Shown here in pieces: positions 45,095 through 54,550 of a DNA stretch of 64,000 nucleotides. The translations under genes were made by a program, and so were the position numbers. The number at the start of each line of letters is the position of its first letter. Positions within the stretch are counted from its first letter, which is position 1. The notes under the pieces were generated by a model that was given only the letters and a program-made list of their open reading frames with translations, was not told where the DNA came from and did no database searches. The DNA is from an uncultured SAR92 cluster bacterium (GTDB lineage Bacteria; Pseudomonadota; Gammaproteobacteria; Pseudomonadales; Porticoccaceae), in assembly GCA_902596775.1 (NCBI GenBank), contig CACJVE010000010.1:1-64000 (forward strand). The letters are read 5' to 3'.

Positions 45095-46060
45095 CTATGC
45101 GAAGTCTAAACGTTTTACTGCTACTACGCCGTTGTCATCTAGGAACATTTCTGTTGTCTCCCTATTTTCTTCGGCTGTAACTAATAGTGCACGTAGAGTT
45201 TTTTCGCTCGAGCGAATCGAGTCCACGACCGTTGCTATCGCTACTTTTTCGCAGTTAAATAGCTTCTCATTTAAATTTATATTTTTGCTTATTTTTATTT
45301 CCCACAAACTTACCCGTTTTTTCGCTTTCCCAAGATAATGAGTTCTTGCAACGATCTCTTGACCGGTGTAGCACCCTTTTTCAAAGCTTATGAAATTGTT
45401 CAAATCATAATTCAACACTTGAGGTATGAACTTTGAAGAGGTTTCTGGATATATGTCTGTTAGCCCAGCATTAATTCGTATGTATCGAGAAGTATCATTA
45501 TGTATAAGCGTGATGTCATCTTTAATTAGATCAAACCATTTACTGAAGAGTGTTTTAGGCACGATTGAGTATATTATTCCTTTTGACAATTTTTGTATGG
45601 ATGAATATTCAGTAAGTTTTGGTAAATCATCACTGGCCTTGGATGATATTAAAAAGGAATAAAAATTCTCAGAAAGTGAGAGCGTGACTTTTGAGAAAAC
45701 AGCATATTTTTCTAAACTTGACATTGCAGTTGCTAATATTGGTTTATTTACATCCAGAATAATCAGTCCTTTTTTTAATTTTGATAATAGAAATGAAAAT
45801 ATTACTTTCCCTTGGGGATTTAAATGAGCTCCATTTACGGATGCACCTTGGACTACATTACTTACATCACAAGTCACTTGGCCTTGCAAAAATACCTCTG
45901 CATCAGGACCTTCCACTATTATGTAGCCTGATTCTTGGGTACAGACTGCTTTGTTTTTAAAAAAAAGAGAAGCCTTTTCACCAGTTTCAGAATTAGTTTT
46001 TAGGATATTATGCTGGTTAATATCTTGTGAATGATTTGATAGTAAACTTCTCCAATCCAA
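45095..46060 (-). CDS. ygfZ: tRNA-modifying / Fe-S cluster repair protein YgfZ
   Basis: YgfZ is a folate-binding protein related to GcvT that helps maintain certain iron-sulfur enzymes such as MiaB. The diagnostic KGCYTGQEIVAR with its reactive cysteine is present. The N-terminal FLQGQVTCDVSNVVQGAS and NPQGKVIFSFLL segments are also typical. The product has 321 residues from a TTG start at 46060. It is divergent from sdhE, as in E. coli, with a 61-bp gap. The pairing with sdhE and nadB places three cofactor-linked genes together. Confidence 0.93.
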   Translation of the reverse strand: MDWRSLLSNHSQDINQHNILKTNSETGEKASLFFKNKAVCTQESGYIIVEGPDAEVFLQGQVTCDVSNVVQGASVNGAHLNPQGKVIFSFLLSKLKKGLIILDVNKPILATAMSSLEKYAVFSKVTLSLSENFYSFLISSKASDDLPKLTEYSSIQKLSKGIIYSIVPKTLFSKWFDLIKDDITLIHNDTSRYIRINAGLTDIYPETSSKFIPQVLNYDLNNFISFEKGCYTGQEIVARTHYLGKAKKRVSLWEIKISKNINLNEKLFNCEKVAIATVVDSIRSSEKTLRALLVTAEENRETTEMFLDDNGVVAVKRLDFA

Positions 46061-46121
46061 AGTTATCTGTACCTAGCAGTTTATGGGCTATACTTCACCT
46101 TTTAAATTCTAATACCTTATT

Positions 46122-46355
46122 ATGGAAAAAAATAGACTTATTTGGGCATGTCGGCGGGGTATGCTTGAGCTTGATATCCTTTTGTCTCGTTTTGTCGAGA
46201 CGCGTTACGAAAAATTATCAGATCAGGATAAATTAAGATTTGATGTTTTATTAGAATGTGAAGACCAAGATTTATACAATTGGTTAGTCAAGAAAATTCC
46301 TCCAGAGAGCTCAACTTCCAAGAGGATAGTTGATGTAATCCTGAATACACTTTAA
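46122..46355 (+). CDS. sdhE: FAD assembly factor SdhE (CptB)
   Basis: SdhE promotes covalent flavinylation of succinate dehydrogenase and fumarate reductase. The 77-residue protein carries the conserved RGMLE motif in ACRRGMLELDILLSRF, followed by the typical LLECEDQDLYNWL helix. It is divergent from ygfZ and convergent with nadB, which encodes a related but non-covalent flavoenzyme. No YgfX-like partner follows; the 43 bp to nadB contain nothing recognisable. Confidence 0.92.
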   Translation: MEKNRLIWACRRGMLELDILLSRFVETRYEKLSDQDKLRFDVLLECEDQDLYNWLVKKIPPESSTSKRIVDVILNTL

Positions 46356-46398
46356 CCCAAATTAGGTGATACAGATATTCATATTTGAGCTATATTTG

Positions 46399-48018
46399 CT
46401 AGCTGCTAATAAATATTTCTTGGCCTGCAAAATTTACAGGTACTAAAATTGTGTCTTTGGCAAATTTGGATTTATCGGGGAAATCAATTGTATAGTGAAG
46501 ACCCCGGCTCTCCTTCCTTTGTTGTGCTGATTTTATGATGAGTTGTGAGACTGACGCTAGATTTCTCAATTCTATAAGATCTCGAGAAATACTGAAATTT
46601 TTATAAAATTCTTGAATTTCATTTTGAAGAAGCTCGATTCTGTTAGCTGCACGCAGAAGTCTCTTTTTTGTTCGGACAATCCCGACATAATCCCACATAA
46701 ATCTCCTTAATTCGTCCCAGTTATGTGAGATTACGACATTCTCATCAGAGTGAATGACACGTGATTCATCCCACTGTGGAATTTCAAAAGGTAAACTTAT
46801 TTCAGGTAGACGATAATTTATGCTACTCGCTGAGGATTCTGCGTAAACAAGGCATTCGAGTAGCGAGTTGCTTGCCATTCTGTTTGCCCCATGCAAGCCT
46901 GTGAAAGAGCTCTCACCTATTACATACAAATTTGACAGATCAGTCTGACCATCTTTCGAGACAATTACACCCCCACATGTATAGTGTGCAGCTGGAACCA
47001 CTGGAATTTTGTCCTTGGTTATATCGATACCATACTTTAGGCACTCCTCATAAACATTTGGGAAAGATTCCCTTATAAAAGATGACTCTCTATGGCTTAT
47101 ATCCAGATACAAACAATCACATCCGATTCTTTTCATTTCGTGATCTATAGCTCTGGCAACTACATCTCTTGGAGCGAGCTCTCCATCTTTATGGAATTTA
47201 TTCATAAATCTCTCTCCGTTGGGTAGAAGGAGAATACCTCCCTCTCCACGAATTGCCTCTGTAATAAGAGAAGACTTAGCGTCAGCATTGAAGAGACATG
47301 TCGGATGAAATTGGTTAAATTCCATATTCGCGATTCTGCATCCTTTTCGCCAGGCCATTGCGATTCCGTCACCGCTAGCACCATCAGGATTGCTTGTATA
47401 CAAGTATGCTTTACTCGCACCTCCAGAGGCTAAAACGACAGTTTTTGCCTGAAAAAGGCCAATTTCGGATGATTTTAAGTTTAATAAATAACTTCCTACG
47501 CATTTCATTCGATTCGTGGTGCTGTCTTCTTGAGTGATTAAATCAACAGCGCAGTGCTCTTCAAAAATTTGTATATTGCTTGCTTCTTTTACTTTTTGAA
47601 TAAGTGCTCTCGTTATTGCTTTACCTGTGGCATCTGCGCTGTGAAGAATTCTTCTAAAGCTGTGGCCACCTTCTTGCCCAAGATGGAAATTCTTATTGGA
47701 TTTATCTTTTGTAAATAAGACTCCTTGATCTACGAGCCATCGAATTGTTTTTTGACCGTTTTCGACTACAAATTTAACGGTATCTTTATGACACAAACCA
47801 TCACCTGCTATAAGTGTGTCATCAACATGTGCCTCAATGCTATCCTCTTCATCGAGAACTGCAGCGATACCTCCTTGAGCTAGCCAAGAGGATCCATCGA
47901 CTAGAGATCCTTTGCTGATCAACGCAATTGATAAATTTTTGTCGAGTTTGAGCGCACAAGCTAAACCGGCAACGCCAGAACCAATTATAAGAACATCAAA
48001 CTGAAAAATTTGTTTCAT
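46399..48018 (-). CDS. nadB: L-aspartate oxidase
   Basis: NadB is the FAD enzyme that oxidises aspartate to iminoaspartate, the first step of bacterial NAD synthesis. The N-terminal FAD motif LIIGSGVAGLACALKL, SSWLAQGGIAAV, the SHNWDEL region and EAIRGEGGILL with GERFM are signatures. The capping domain and the C-terminal helical domain with RGLHYTIDFPD are complete. The 539-residue length matches the family. It is divergent from rpoE, the arrangement in E. coli and Pseudomonas. nadC lies 41 kb away in this window; nadA is not seen. Confidence 0.96.
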   Translation of the reverse strand: MKQIFQFDVLIIGSGVAGLACALKLDKNLSIALISKGSLVDGSSWLAQGGIAAVLDEEDSIEAHVDDTLIAGDGLCHKDTVKFVVENGQKTIRWLVDQGVLFTKDKSNKNFHLGQEGGHSFRRILHSADATGKAITRALIQKVKEASNIQIFEEHCAVDLITQEDSTTNRMKCVGSYLLNLKSSEIGLFQAKTVVLASGGASKAYLYTSNPDGASGDGIAMAWRKGCRIANMEFNQFHPTCLFNADAKSSLITEAIRGEGGILLLPNGERFMNKFHKDGELAPRDVVARAIDHEMKRIGCDCLYLDISHRESSFIRESFPNVYEECLKYGIDITKDKIPVVPAAHYTCGGVIVSKDGQTDLSNLYVIGESSFTGLHGANRMASNSLLECLVYAESSASSINYRLPEISLPFEIPQWDESRVIHSDENVVISHNWDELRRFMWDYVGIVRTKKRLLRAANRIELLQNEIQEFYKNFSISRDLIELRNLASVSQLIIKSAQQRKESRGLHYTIDFPDKSKFAKDTILVPVNFAGQEIFISS

Positions 48019-48071
48019 GGGCGCATTTATTATTTTTTATTTCTGAAGTGATATTATACGCAATTAGATCT

Positions 48072-48098
48072 GAACTTACTTGAAATTGATTAGTCAAT
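48072..48098 (+). promoter_or_regulatory. SigmaE/AlgU-type promoter for rpoE
   Basis: GAACTT at 48072-48077 matches the ECF sigmaE -35 element, and after a 16-bp spacer TCAAT at 48094-48098 fits the -10 element. It lies 78 bp upstream of the rpoE ATG. Autoregulation of rpoE/algU from such a promoter is known in related bacteria. Confidence 0.65.
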
Positions 48099-48175
48099 AT
48101 TTTTCGAATCGCTTTAAGCGAAGTTAATTGGACCAATGTCTAGAATAGATTTCCTTTAAGAAGAGTTAAAATGAG

Positions 48176-48742
48176 ATGGCAGATAAAACTGATTTGCAAT
48201 TAGTGAAAGAGGCTCAAAAGGGAAATATTGGAGCTTTTGATTTGTTAGTTATAAAGTACCAAAATAGATTGCAATCAATTATCGCGAAGTACGTAAGCAA
48301 CTTTGATGACGTCCCTGATATTGCGCAGGAGACTTTTTTGAAGGCATATCGTGCCCTCCATAATTTTCGGGGAGATAGTGAGTTCTATACTTGGCTGTAC
48401 CGTATTGGCGTTAATACTGCGAAGAATTATTTGGTATCGAAGTCAAGGCGACCGGTATTTAGTGACTTAGATATTCAAGAGAGCGATTATCTTCATCCAG
48501 AAGATACCTCGACGCCAGAGAGTAATATTATGACTTTAGAGCTTGAGTCTATAATTAAAAACTCTATTTCAGAGTTGCCTGAGGATTTGAGGATGGCCAT
48601 TACTTTGCGAGAATATGAGGCCTTATCATATGAGGAAATTGCATCTATTATGAAGTGTCCGGTCGGCACTATAAGATCTCGTATATTTAGAGCTAGAGAA
48701 ATAATCGATGATGTTATTAATAAAAATCTAAATGTCCTATGA
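48176..48742 (+). CDS. rpoE: RNA polymerase sigma factor RpoE/AlgU (ECF, sigmaE)
   Basis: An extracytoplasmic-function sigma factor of the RpoE/AlgU group controlling the envelope stress response. Region 2 is seen in DVPDIAQETFLKAYRALHNF with FYTWLYRIGVNTAKN, and region 4 in SELPEDLRMAITLREYEALS followed by YEEIASIMKCPVGTIRSRI. The product has 188 residues, as in the family. ATG 48176 is chosen, with AAGAAGAG at 48159-48166. It is divergent from nadB and followed by rseA, 60 bp downstream, and a sigmaE-type promoter lies upstream. Confidence 0.96.
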   Translation: MADKTDLQLVKEAQKGNIGAFDLLVIKYQNRLQSIIAKYVSNFDDVPDIAQETFLKAYRALHNFRGDSEFYTWLYRIGVNTAKNYLVSKSRRPVFSDLDIQESDYLHPEDTSTPESNIMTLELESIIKNSISELPEDLRMAITLREYEALSYEEIASIMKCPVGTIRSRIFRAREIIDDVINKNLNVL

Positions 48743-48802
48743 ATTGGGAACTTAATGAAAAATGCCTGGTCATACATTATGTTGGTTGAAGAGTGAAGTT
48801 AT

Positions 48803-49444
48803 ATGAGAGATAAAAAAGAGGATAGTATTTATGAGTCGCTTTCTTCGTTCAAGGACGGTGAAGCTTCTGTATTCGAAGAAAAAAGAATATTTAAATCTAT
48901 TGTAAGCGCAAGTAAAAATTCTGAGATCAGGAAAGTATGGAAAAACTATTGGCGCATTTCTGAATCAGTTGACACAGATGTTTCGAATTACCCGGATGTA
49001 AGTGACAATGTTCTTCAATCTCTAGTCTCCACTGAAACAGACTGGTCTGAAAATACCAGATTTAAAAGAAGTGTTTTTGAATCATTGAGTCAAATTGGAA
49101 TAGCTGCATCATTCGCATTCTTAACGATTCTAGGAGTTCAAAATTTTACTATTAACGATATACCTTCCCCAATTCAGATGTCTTATGAGGCAGAAATATC
49201 AAATGTGGATGTTAAAGGTCCCGTTCAGCAGTATCCGATCGGTTGGAGTTTAAATAGGGACGTCAATCTTAGGCAAGCAAACTCTGAACGTAATCTGGGT
49301 CCAGTTAAAGCGCCAAAGAGAGTTAAGCCTTATGTGATTCGTGTTATCTCAATCCATGATAAATCAAATTTGAATTATAAGAATCTACAGTCCTCCCCTG
49401 ATATTCGTAACGAATCTATTCGAGATATCAAAAAAACTAAATAG
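48803..49444 (+). CDS. rseA: Anti-sigmaE factor RseA/MucA-like
   Basis: RseA/MucA is the single-pass membrane anti-sigma factor that holds sigmaE at the membrane until stress-triggered proteolysis. The N-terminal cytoplasmic domain reads YESLSSFKDGEASVFEEKRI, the family opening, followed by a WKNYWRISE helix. One membrane helix lies at about residues 96-112 (IGIAASFAFLTILGVQNF), then a periplasmic tail of about 100 residues. The length is 213 residues. Position directly after rpoE supports the call, since these proteins diverge fast. The downstream rseB/mucB gene that normally protects the periplasmic tail is absent. Confidence 0.88.
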   Translation: MRDKKEDSIYESLSSFKDGEASVFEEKRIFKSIVSASKNSEIRKVWKNYWRISESVDTDVSNYPDVSDNVLQSLVSTETDWSENTRFKRSVFESLSQIGIAASFAFLTILGVQNFTINDIPSPIQMSYEAEISNVDVKGPVQQYPIGWSLNRDVNLRQANSERNLGPVKAPKRVKPYVIRVISIHDKSNLNYKNLQSSPDIRNESIRDIKKTK

Positions 49445-49666
49445 ATTGATAATGTCTGCGATTTTTCGAGTTTAGTAAGTATTTTATTATGCTCTGATTT
49501 TTGGAACTAAGAGCTTTAAAAAGATTTATGAAGAGGTTCAGAAGGAATTTTGATTCTAACAAGCTCGACCAACTCTGGAGAACTTATGAAACCAGTGATA
49601 AAAGCATCTAACAAAAATTTAACTACGTAGGAAGTCGTAAGATTTGAGAATTTTGGGTAACAAGTA

Positions 49667-51049
49667 ATGAGTGATAAAAAAAAGAGTAAGACAAAAATAT
49701 TATGGTTGATCGTTTTAATAAGTATTTTTAGTGGCAGGGTAAACTCAACCTTACCTGACTTTACAGATCTTGTTGATGCAGTAGCTCCGGCGGTGGTAAA
49801 AATAAATACTGTCAGTATTCAGAAGGAGTCAAATCAGGGATCCATGCAAGGTCAAATGCCAGAAATTTTCCGAGAGCTCCTTGAGCAGAGACGACGACCA
49901 ACCCGACCAGCAAGAACTATGGGTTCAGGATTTGTTATATCAGGTGATGGATATATATTGACGAATCATCATGTAGTTAGCGATGCTGATGAAATACAGG
50001 TCCAGTTCGCGGATCGCAGTGAATATATGGCGAAAGTAATTGGTTCAGATAGGCGGTCTGACCTTGCTTTGTTAAAAATTGAGGCTGAGGGTCTGCCAAG
50101 CTTGGAGTTCGCAGAGTCGGAAAATATTAAGGTTGGATCTTGGGTTATAGCAATTGGCTCGCCATTTGGACTTGATTATTCAGTCACTGCGGGAATTGTT
50201 AGTGCTTTGGGAAGAAGCTTGCCTACTGAGCAAGGAGAAAACTATGTCCCGTTTATCCAAACAGATGTGGCCATCAATCGTGGAAATTCCGGAGGACCGC
50301 TGTTTAACTTGAACGGGAAAGTTGTTGGTATCAATTCACAAATATATTCACCAACAGGAGGCTCAGTTGGCTTATCCTTTTCTATACCTGTGAGCATTGC
50401 AAGAAACGTTGTCGATCAGCTTAAGGATAATGGAAAGGTAAATCGCGGCTTTTTGGGAGTGAGCATAACAGATGTTGATAAAAATCTTGCTGAGGCACTC
50501 GGACTGCCAGGTCCAATGGGTGCTGCTGTGAGTCAAGTGACGAGAGGGAGTGCAGCGGATATAGGGGGTATTTTAGATGGAGATATTATTGTAACGATTG
50601 ATGGAAATGCAATTCTTCGGTCTGGCGATTTACCTCATGTTGTCGGATTGATTTCTCCAGGGACTAGAGTAGATGTTGAAGTTTATCGCGAAGGCAGGAA
50701 AAGAAAGCTCGAGGTAGAAGTAGGGTCCTTAGATGGTGATGAGGATATCCGTCTGGCTGGAGATATGCCCTCTGATAGACTTGGTTTGGTTGTTGAAGAA
50801 ATTGAATCAGTGGAAGCGCGTCAGAACCGAATTCGATCAGGCTTAAAAGTTATCAGTCTCGAGACAGATTCTGCTGCAGATGTGGCAGGATTAAGAGTAA
50901 ATGATATTATTGTTCAGATTGGGTATAACAGAATTAGTAATCTTGACGAATATGAGACTATTGTTCGGCAACTAGATGAGGGAACTCCGATCGCTTTACG
51001 GTTCTATCGGTCTGGTCAGGCCTTCTTTACAACTCTTGAAATTGATTGA
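49667..51049 (+). CDS. mucD: Periplasmic serine endoprotease MucD (DegP/HtrA family)
   Basis: A DegP-type quality-control protease. After a signal peptide (about residues 8-26) comes the trypsin-like domain with the complete triad: His102 in TNHHVV, Asp132 in RRSDLALLK and Ser208 in RGNSGGPL. Two PDZ domains follow (about 250-345 and 365-455). The length (460 residues) is that of MucD/DegQ-like proteins. It lies downstream of rseA with a 222-bp gap in which I see no gene except a doubtful 27-codon frame. In Pseudomonas mucD follows mucA-mucB-mucC; mucB and mucC are missing here. A tie to sigmaE control is inferred. Confidence 0.94.
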   Translation: MSDKKKSKTKILWLIVLISIFSGRVNSTLPDFTDLVDAVAPAVVKINTVSIQKESNQGSMQGQMPEIFRELLEQRRRPTRPARTMGSGFVISGDGYILTNHHVVSDADEIQVQFADRSEYMAKVIGSDRRSDLALLKIEAEGLPSLEFAESENIKVGSWVIAIGSPFGLDYSVTAGIVSALGRSLPTEQGENYVPFIQTDVAINRGNSGGPLFNLNGKVVGINSQIYSPTGGSVGLSFSIPVSIARNVVDQLKDNGKVNRGFLGVSITDVDKNLAEALGLPGPMGAAVSQVTRGSAADIGGILDGDIIVTIDGNAILRSGDLPHVVGLISPGTRVDVEVYREGRKRKLEVEVGSLDGDEDIRLAGDMPSDRLGLVVEEIESVEARQNRIRSGLKVISLETDSAADVAGLRVNDIIVQIGYNRISNLDEYETIVRQLDEGTPIALRFYRSGQAFFTTLEID

Positions 51050-51260
51050 ATAAGATCTCGAAATTGGTTGCTCTTGAATTAGCGACTAGGATATTTGCCT
51101 AATTTTTGTAAAAGGGATCATATTCTGATTTCGTTTAAAAACAGCCGATAGAGAGTTCTCAGTAGCAGCTTCTCCAGTCCTGCATTTGCTAGATGGATTG
51201 CTACTAGGAATTTAATGAAATAATACGCTAGAATCGCGTTTCACAGAATATGGATCGGTC

Positions 51261-53054
51261 GTGGAAGAGATAAAAAACATACGAAATTTTTCTATTATTG
51301 CTCATATTGATCATGGGAAATCCACTATTGCTGATAGATTTATCCAACTCTGTGGTGGATTGAGTGAAAGAGAGATGGAGTCTCAAGTGTTGGATTCAAT
51401 GGATATCGAGCGTGAAAGAGGTATAACAATTAAAGCTCAAAGCGTTACTTTAAAATACACCGCGTATGATGGCGCAGTGTATCAGTTAAATTTTATTGAT
51501 ACTCCTGGGCATGTAGATTTTTCTTATGAGGTTTCAAGATCTCTTGCTGCATGCGAGGGCGCGCTTTTGATCGTGGATGCGGCTCAAGGTGTGGAGGCTC
51601 AGTCTGTTGCAAATTGCTATACAGCGATCGCTCAAAACTTAGAGGTCTTGCCAGTTCTCAATAAGATGGATCTCCCTCAAGCAGAGCCTGATCGCGTTAT
51701 TGAAGAAATCGAAAATATCATTGGTATTGAATCGCAAAATGCTATTCGTTGCAGCGCTAAAACAGGTGAAGGAATATCAGAAATTCTTGACGAAATTGTA
51801 AAAACTATTCCAGCGCCGATTGGAAATGAAAATGCTAAACTTCAGGCGTTAATAATCGATTCATGGTTCGATAATTATCTTGGAGTAGTGTCTCTGATAA
51901 GAGTTGTTGAAGGAAAAATCAATCTAAAAGATAAAGTGGTTATGAAGTCTGTAGGTCGTGCTCATGTGGTAGATAAATTGGGGATTTTCTCTCCAAAGAT
52001 TAAAGAAAAGAGTGTTCTTAGGGCTGGAGAGGTTGGATTCTTAGTGGCAGGAATTAAAGATATCCAGGGGGCTCCTGTAGGTGACACAGTCATTTCACAA
52101 GGTGATTTGGATGTGTCAGCACTACCGGGATTTCAAAAGGTTAAGCCTCAAGTGTATGCTGGAATGTTTCCAATTGATTCAAATGATTTTGAGGATTTCC
52201 GTGAAGCCCTCAGTAAGCTTTCCATTAATGATGCTTCGCTTTTTTATGAGCCTGAAAGTTCTGATGCATTAGGATTTGGATTTCGTTGCGGGTTCTTAGG
52301 AATGCTGCATATGGAAATTATTCAAGAGAGATTAGAGAGAGAGTACGGTTTAGATTTAATCACAACAGCACCGACAGTTGTGTATGAAATATTGACTGAA
52401 AAAAATAGTATTTTGAGTGTGTCTAATCCATCAAGTCTGCCTGAATCTAACCTAATCCAGGAAACAAGAGAACCAATTTGTGAGGCTAATATTTTAGTTC
52501 CAAAAGATTATGTTGGAAATGTAATAACCCTTTGCGTTGAGAAGAGAGGAGTCCAAAAAGATATGCAATTTGTTGGTAACCAAGTATCAATTTGTTATGA
52601 GTTACCTATGAGCGAAGTTGTTATGGACTTTTTTGATAGACTTAAATCTGTAAGCAGAGGATTTGCCTCTCTCGATTATTCTTTTATAAGATTTCAGTCT
52701 GCATCTTTGGTGAAATTAGATGTTTTAATAAATGGTGATAAAGTTGACGCACTTGCGGCAATAACTCATCGAGACAACGCTCAGCAAAGGGGAAGACAGC
52801 TTGCGGAGAAAATGAAAGAACTAATTCCGCGACAAATGTTTGATGTGGCTATTCAAGCGGCGATTGGGGGACACATAATTGCCCGAACAACAGTAAAGGC
52901 ATTACGAAAGAATGTCACAGCAAAATGTTACGGTGGTGATGTCACAAGAAAGAAAAAATTATTAGAGAAGCAAAAAGCTGGTAAAAAGAGGATGAAGCAA
53001 GTAGGTAATGTTGAGATTCCTCAGGAGGCTTTTCTTGCTGTGCTGAGAACTTAG
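51261..53054 (+). CDS. lepA: Translation elongation factor 4 (LepA)
   Basis: LepA/EF4 is a ribosomal GTPase that acts in translation, with reported roles in back-translocation and initiation/ribosome assembly. G-motifs are AHIDHGKST (G1), DTPGHVDF (G3), NKMDLP (G4) and CSAKTG (G5), followed by EF-G-like domains and the LepA-specific C-terminal domain with [20 protein letters not shown]. Length is 597 residues, near identical to E. coli (599). The start is GTG 51261. A 211-bp gap separates it from mucD; no convincing gene or promoter is found there. lepB follows 33 bp later. Confidence 0.98.
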   Translation: MEEIKNIRNFSIIAHIDHGKSTIADRFIQLCGGLSEREMESQVLDSMDIERERGITIKAQSVTLKYTAYDGAVYQLNFIDTPGHVDFSYEVSRSLAACEGALLIVDAAQGVEAQSVANCYTAIAQNLEVLPVLNKMDLPQAEPDRVIEEIENIIGIESQNAIRCSAKTGEGISEILDEIVKTIPAPIGNENAKLQALIIDSWFDNYLGVVSLIRVVEGKINLKDKVVMKSVGRAHVVDKLGIFSPKIKEKSVLRAGEVGFLVAGIKDIQGAPVGDTVISQGDLDVSALPGFQKVKPQVYAGMFPIDSNDFEDFREALSKLSINDASLFYEPESSDALGFGFRCGFLGMLHMEIIQERLEREYGLDLITTAPTVVYEILTEKNSILSVSNPSSLPESNLIQETREPICEANILVPKDYVGNVITLCVEKRGVQKDMQFVGNQVSICYELPMSEVVMDFFDRLKSVSRGFASLDYSFIRFQSASLVKLDVLINGDKVDALAAITHRDNAQQRGRQLAEKMKELIPRQMFDVAIQAAIGGHIIARTTVKALRKNVTAKCYGGDVTRKKKLLEKQKAGKKRMKQVGNVEIPQEAFLAVLRT

Positions 53055-53087
53055 AAATTATAAGATCTTTAATATTGAGACTATTTT

Positions 53088-53816
53088 ATGAGTTTGAATT
53101 TTGAGTTAATTTTATCTCTTTGTGTGATTCTTTCAGGTTTTTTTTGGATACTTAATCGCGCATTAAAAAACACATCACAAATTGTCGTTTTCTTTGGATC
53201 TTTAGCACCGGTTCTTCTTTTCGTTTTAATTCTCAGATCCTTTTTAATCGAACCATTTCAGATCCCCTCCAAATCGATGGTGCCCACTCTCGTGGTTGGA
53301 GATTTTATTTTAGTTAGCAAGTGGAATTATAGTGTTAGATTACCGGTTCTCAGAACTGAATTATTAGAGGTTTCAAAGCCAGAGAGAGGCGATGTTGTAG
53401 TATTTTTCCCGCCTCATGAGAGTCGATACTTTATCAAACGGTTGGTTGGTTTGCCGGGAGATAAGATCAATGTAATACAGGGTATTCTTTATATAAACAA
53501 CAAGAAAATTGAGGGAAAAACTTTGTCAGCCTCGAATTATCCTTTCAGAAGCGTGATTGTCGAAGAGAAAATTGATGAAAAATTATTTTTGACGAAAAAA
53601 CATCAACCACCCGGGAGATTGAGTAAAAATTTCTCTACGATTGTCCCGGAGGATCATTACTTTATGATGGGAGATTACAGAGATAATTCTAGTGATAGCA
53701 GAATTTGGGGACCAGTACCCAGTGACAGGATCGTAGGGAAGGCTTTTGCCAGGTGGATGTTTTGGGACAAATTTCTGAGTTTGCCTAGCTTTCACCGAGT
53801 AGGATCTATCCAATAG
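53088..53816 (+). CDS. lepB: Signal peptidase I (LepB)
   Basis: LepB removes signal peptides from exported proteins. There are two N-terminal membrane helices (about residues 3-20 and 34-52), with the catalytic domain in the periplasm. The nucleophile lies in QIPSKSMVPTL (the second Ser of SKS), and the general-base Lys in RYFIKRLVGLPGDKI. MMGDYRDNSSDSRIWGPV closes the active site. The length is 242 residues, shorter than E. coli (324), because the inserted domain is reduced. It is part of the lepA-lepB-rnc-era block. Confidence 0.96.
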   Translation: MSLNFELILSLCVILSGFFWILNRALKNTSQIVVFFGSLAPVLLFVLILRSFLIEPFQIPSKSMVPTLVVGDFILVSKWNYSVRLPVLRTELLEVSKPERGDVVVFFPPHESRYFIKRLVGLPGDKINVIQGILYINNKKIEGKTLSASNYPFRSVIVEEKIDEKLFLTKKHQPPGRLSKNFSTIVPEDHYFMMGDYRDNSSDSRIWGPVPSDRIVGKAFARWMFWDKFLSLPSFHRVGSIQ

Positions 53817-53870
53817 GGAGCCTTTTGTTGATTTCATGAAGATTTGTTTTTCAAACTCGGGAACCAATTG

Positions 53871-54542
53871 ATGCGAGATCAATCAGAACTCGAACAAATT
53901 ATTGGGTATAGCTTTCGTGATGCCTCCTTGCTTACCCTCGCTTTGTCGCATCGGAGTGTTGATGGAGCGAATAATGAACGTTTGGAGTTTCTGGGAGATT
54001 CGGTCTTAGGGCTAATTATAACCAATCATATTTTTAAAAATTCCAAAAATGTTGATGAGGGAGATTTAAGTAAATTACGCTCGGCGGTTGTCTGTGGAAA
54101 GGCCCTTGCTGGTGTGGCAACTAAGCTTAGTCTAGGCAACTACCTAATACTCGGAACTGGTGAAAGAAAAAGTGGAGGGTATTTAAGAGAATCTATTTTA
54201 GGTGATACTGTAGAGGCTTTGATTGGAGCAATCTTTCTAGATTCGAATATTGAGATAACCGATAAATGCATTATGGAGTGGTTTAACCCACTTATAAGAG
54301 ACGCGTTATCGAGGAAAAATAAAAAAGACTCAAAGACTAGGTTGCAGGAATGGCTTCAAAAAAGAGGACACGCGCCACCAATCTATACTTTGTCTTCCAC
54401 GGAGGGTAGCCCCCACTCTAAGATATTTTTTATAGAGTGTGTTTTAGATGAATTTGAGATCACTGGTCGCGACAAAGCATCGAGTAGGAAAGCTGCAGAA
54501 CAATTGGTTGCGTCCAAAATTCTTAAAGAGCTCGGCGTGTAG
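53871..54542 (+). CDS. rnc: Ribonuclease III
   Basis: RNase III cleaves double-stranded RNA in rRNA maturation and regulation. The endonuclease motif NNERLEFLGDSVLGL contains the catalytic acidic residues, and ILGDTVEALIGAIFLD the second metal site. The double-stranded-RNA-binding domain is at the C-terminus (about residues 155-223). ATG 53871 is chosen over an upstream in-frame TTG at 53844: it has GGGA at 53859-53862 and yields 223 residues (E. coli 226). era follows 8 bp later, the usual pair. Confidence 0.97.
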   Translation: MRDQSELEQIIGYSFRDASLLTLALSHRSVDGANNERLEFLGDSVLGLIITNHIFKNSKNVDEGDLSKLRSAVVCGKALAGVATKLSLGNYLILGTGERKSGGYLRESILGDTVEALIGAIFLDSNIEITDKCIMEWFNPLIRDALSRKNKKDSKTRLQEWLQKRGHAPPIYTLSSTEGSPHSKIFFIECVLDEFEITGRDKASSRKAAEQLVASKILKELGV

Positions 54543-54550
54543 ACGATTAA

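Noticed and set aside
49503-49530. GGAACTA upstream of mucD as a sigmaE promoter
   Set aside because: The -35-like heptamer is good, but no TCnnA-type -10 lies 15-17 bp downstream.
51198-51234. TTGCTA and TAGAAT upstream of lepA as a sigma70 promoter
   Set aside because: The spacer is 25 bp, far outside the workable range.
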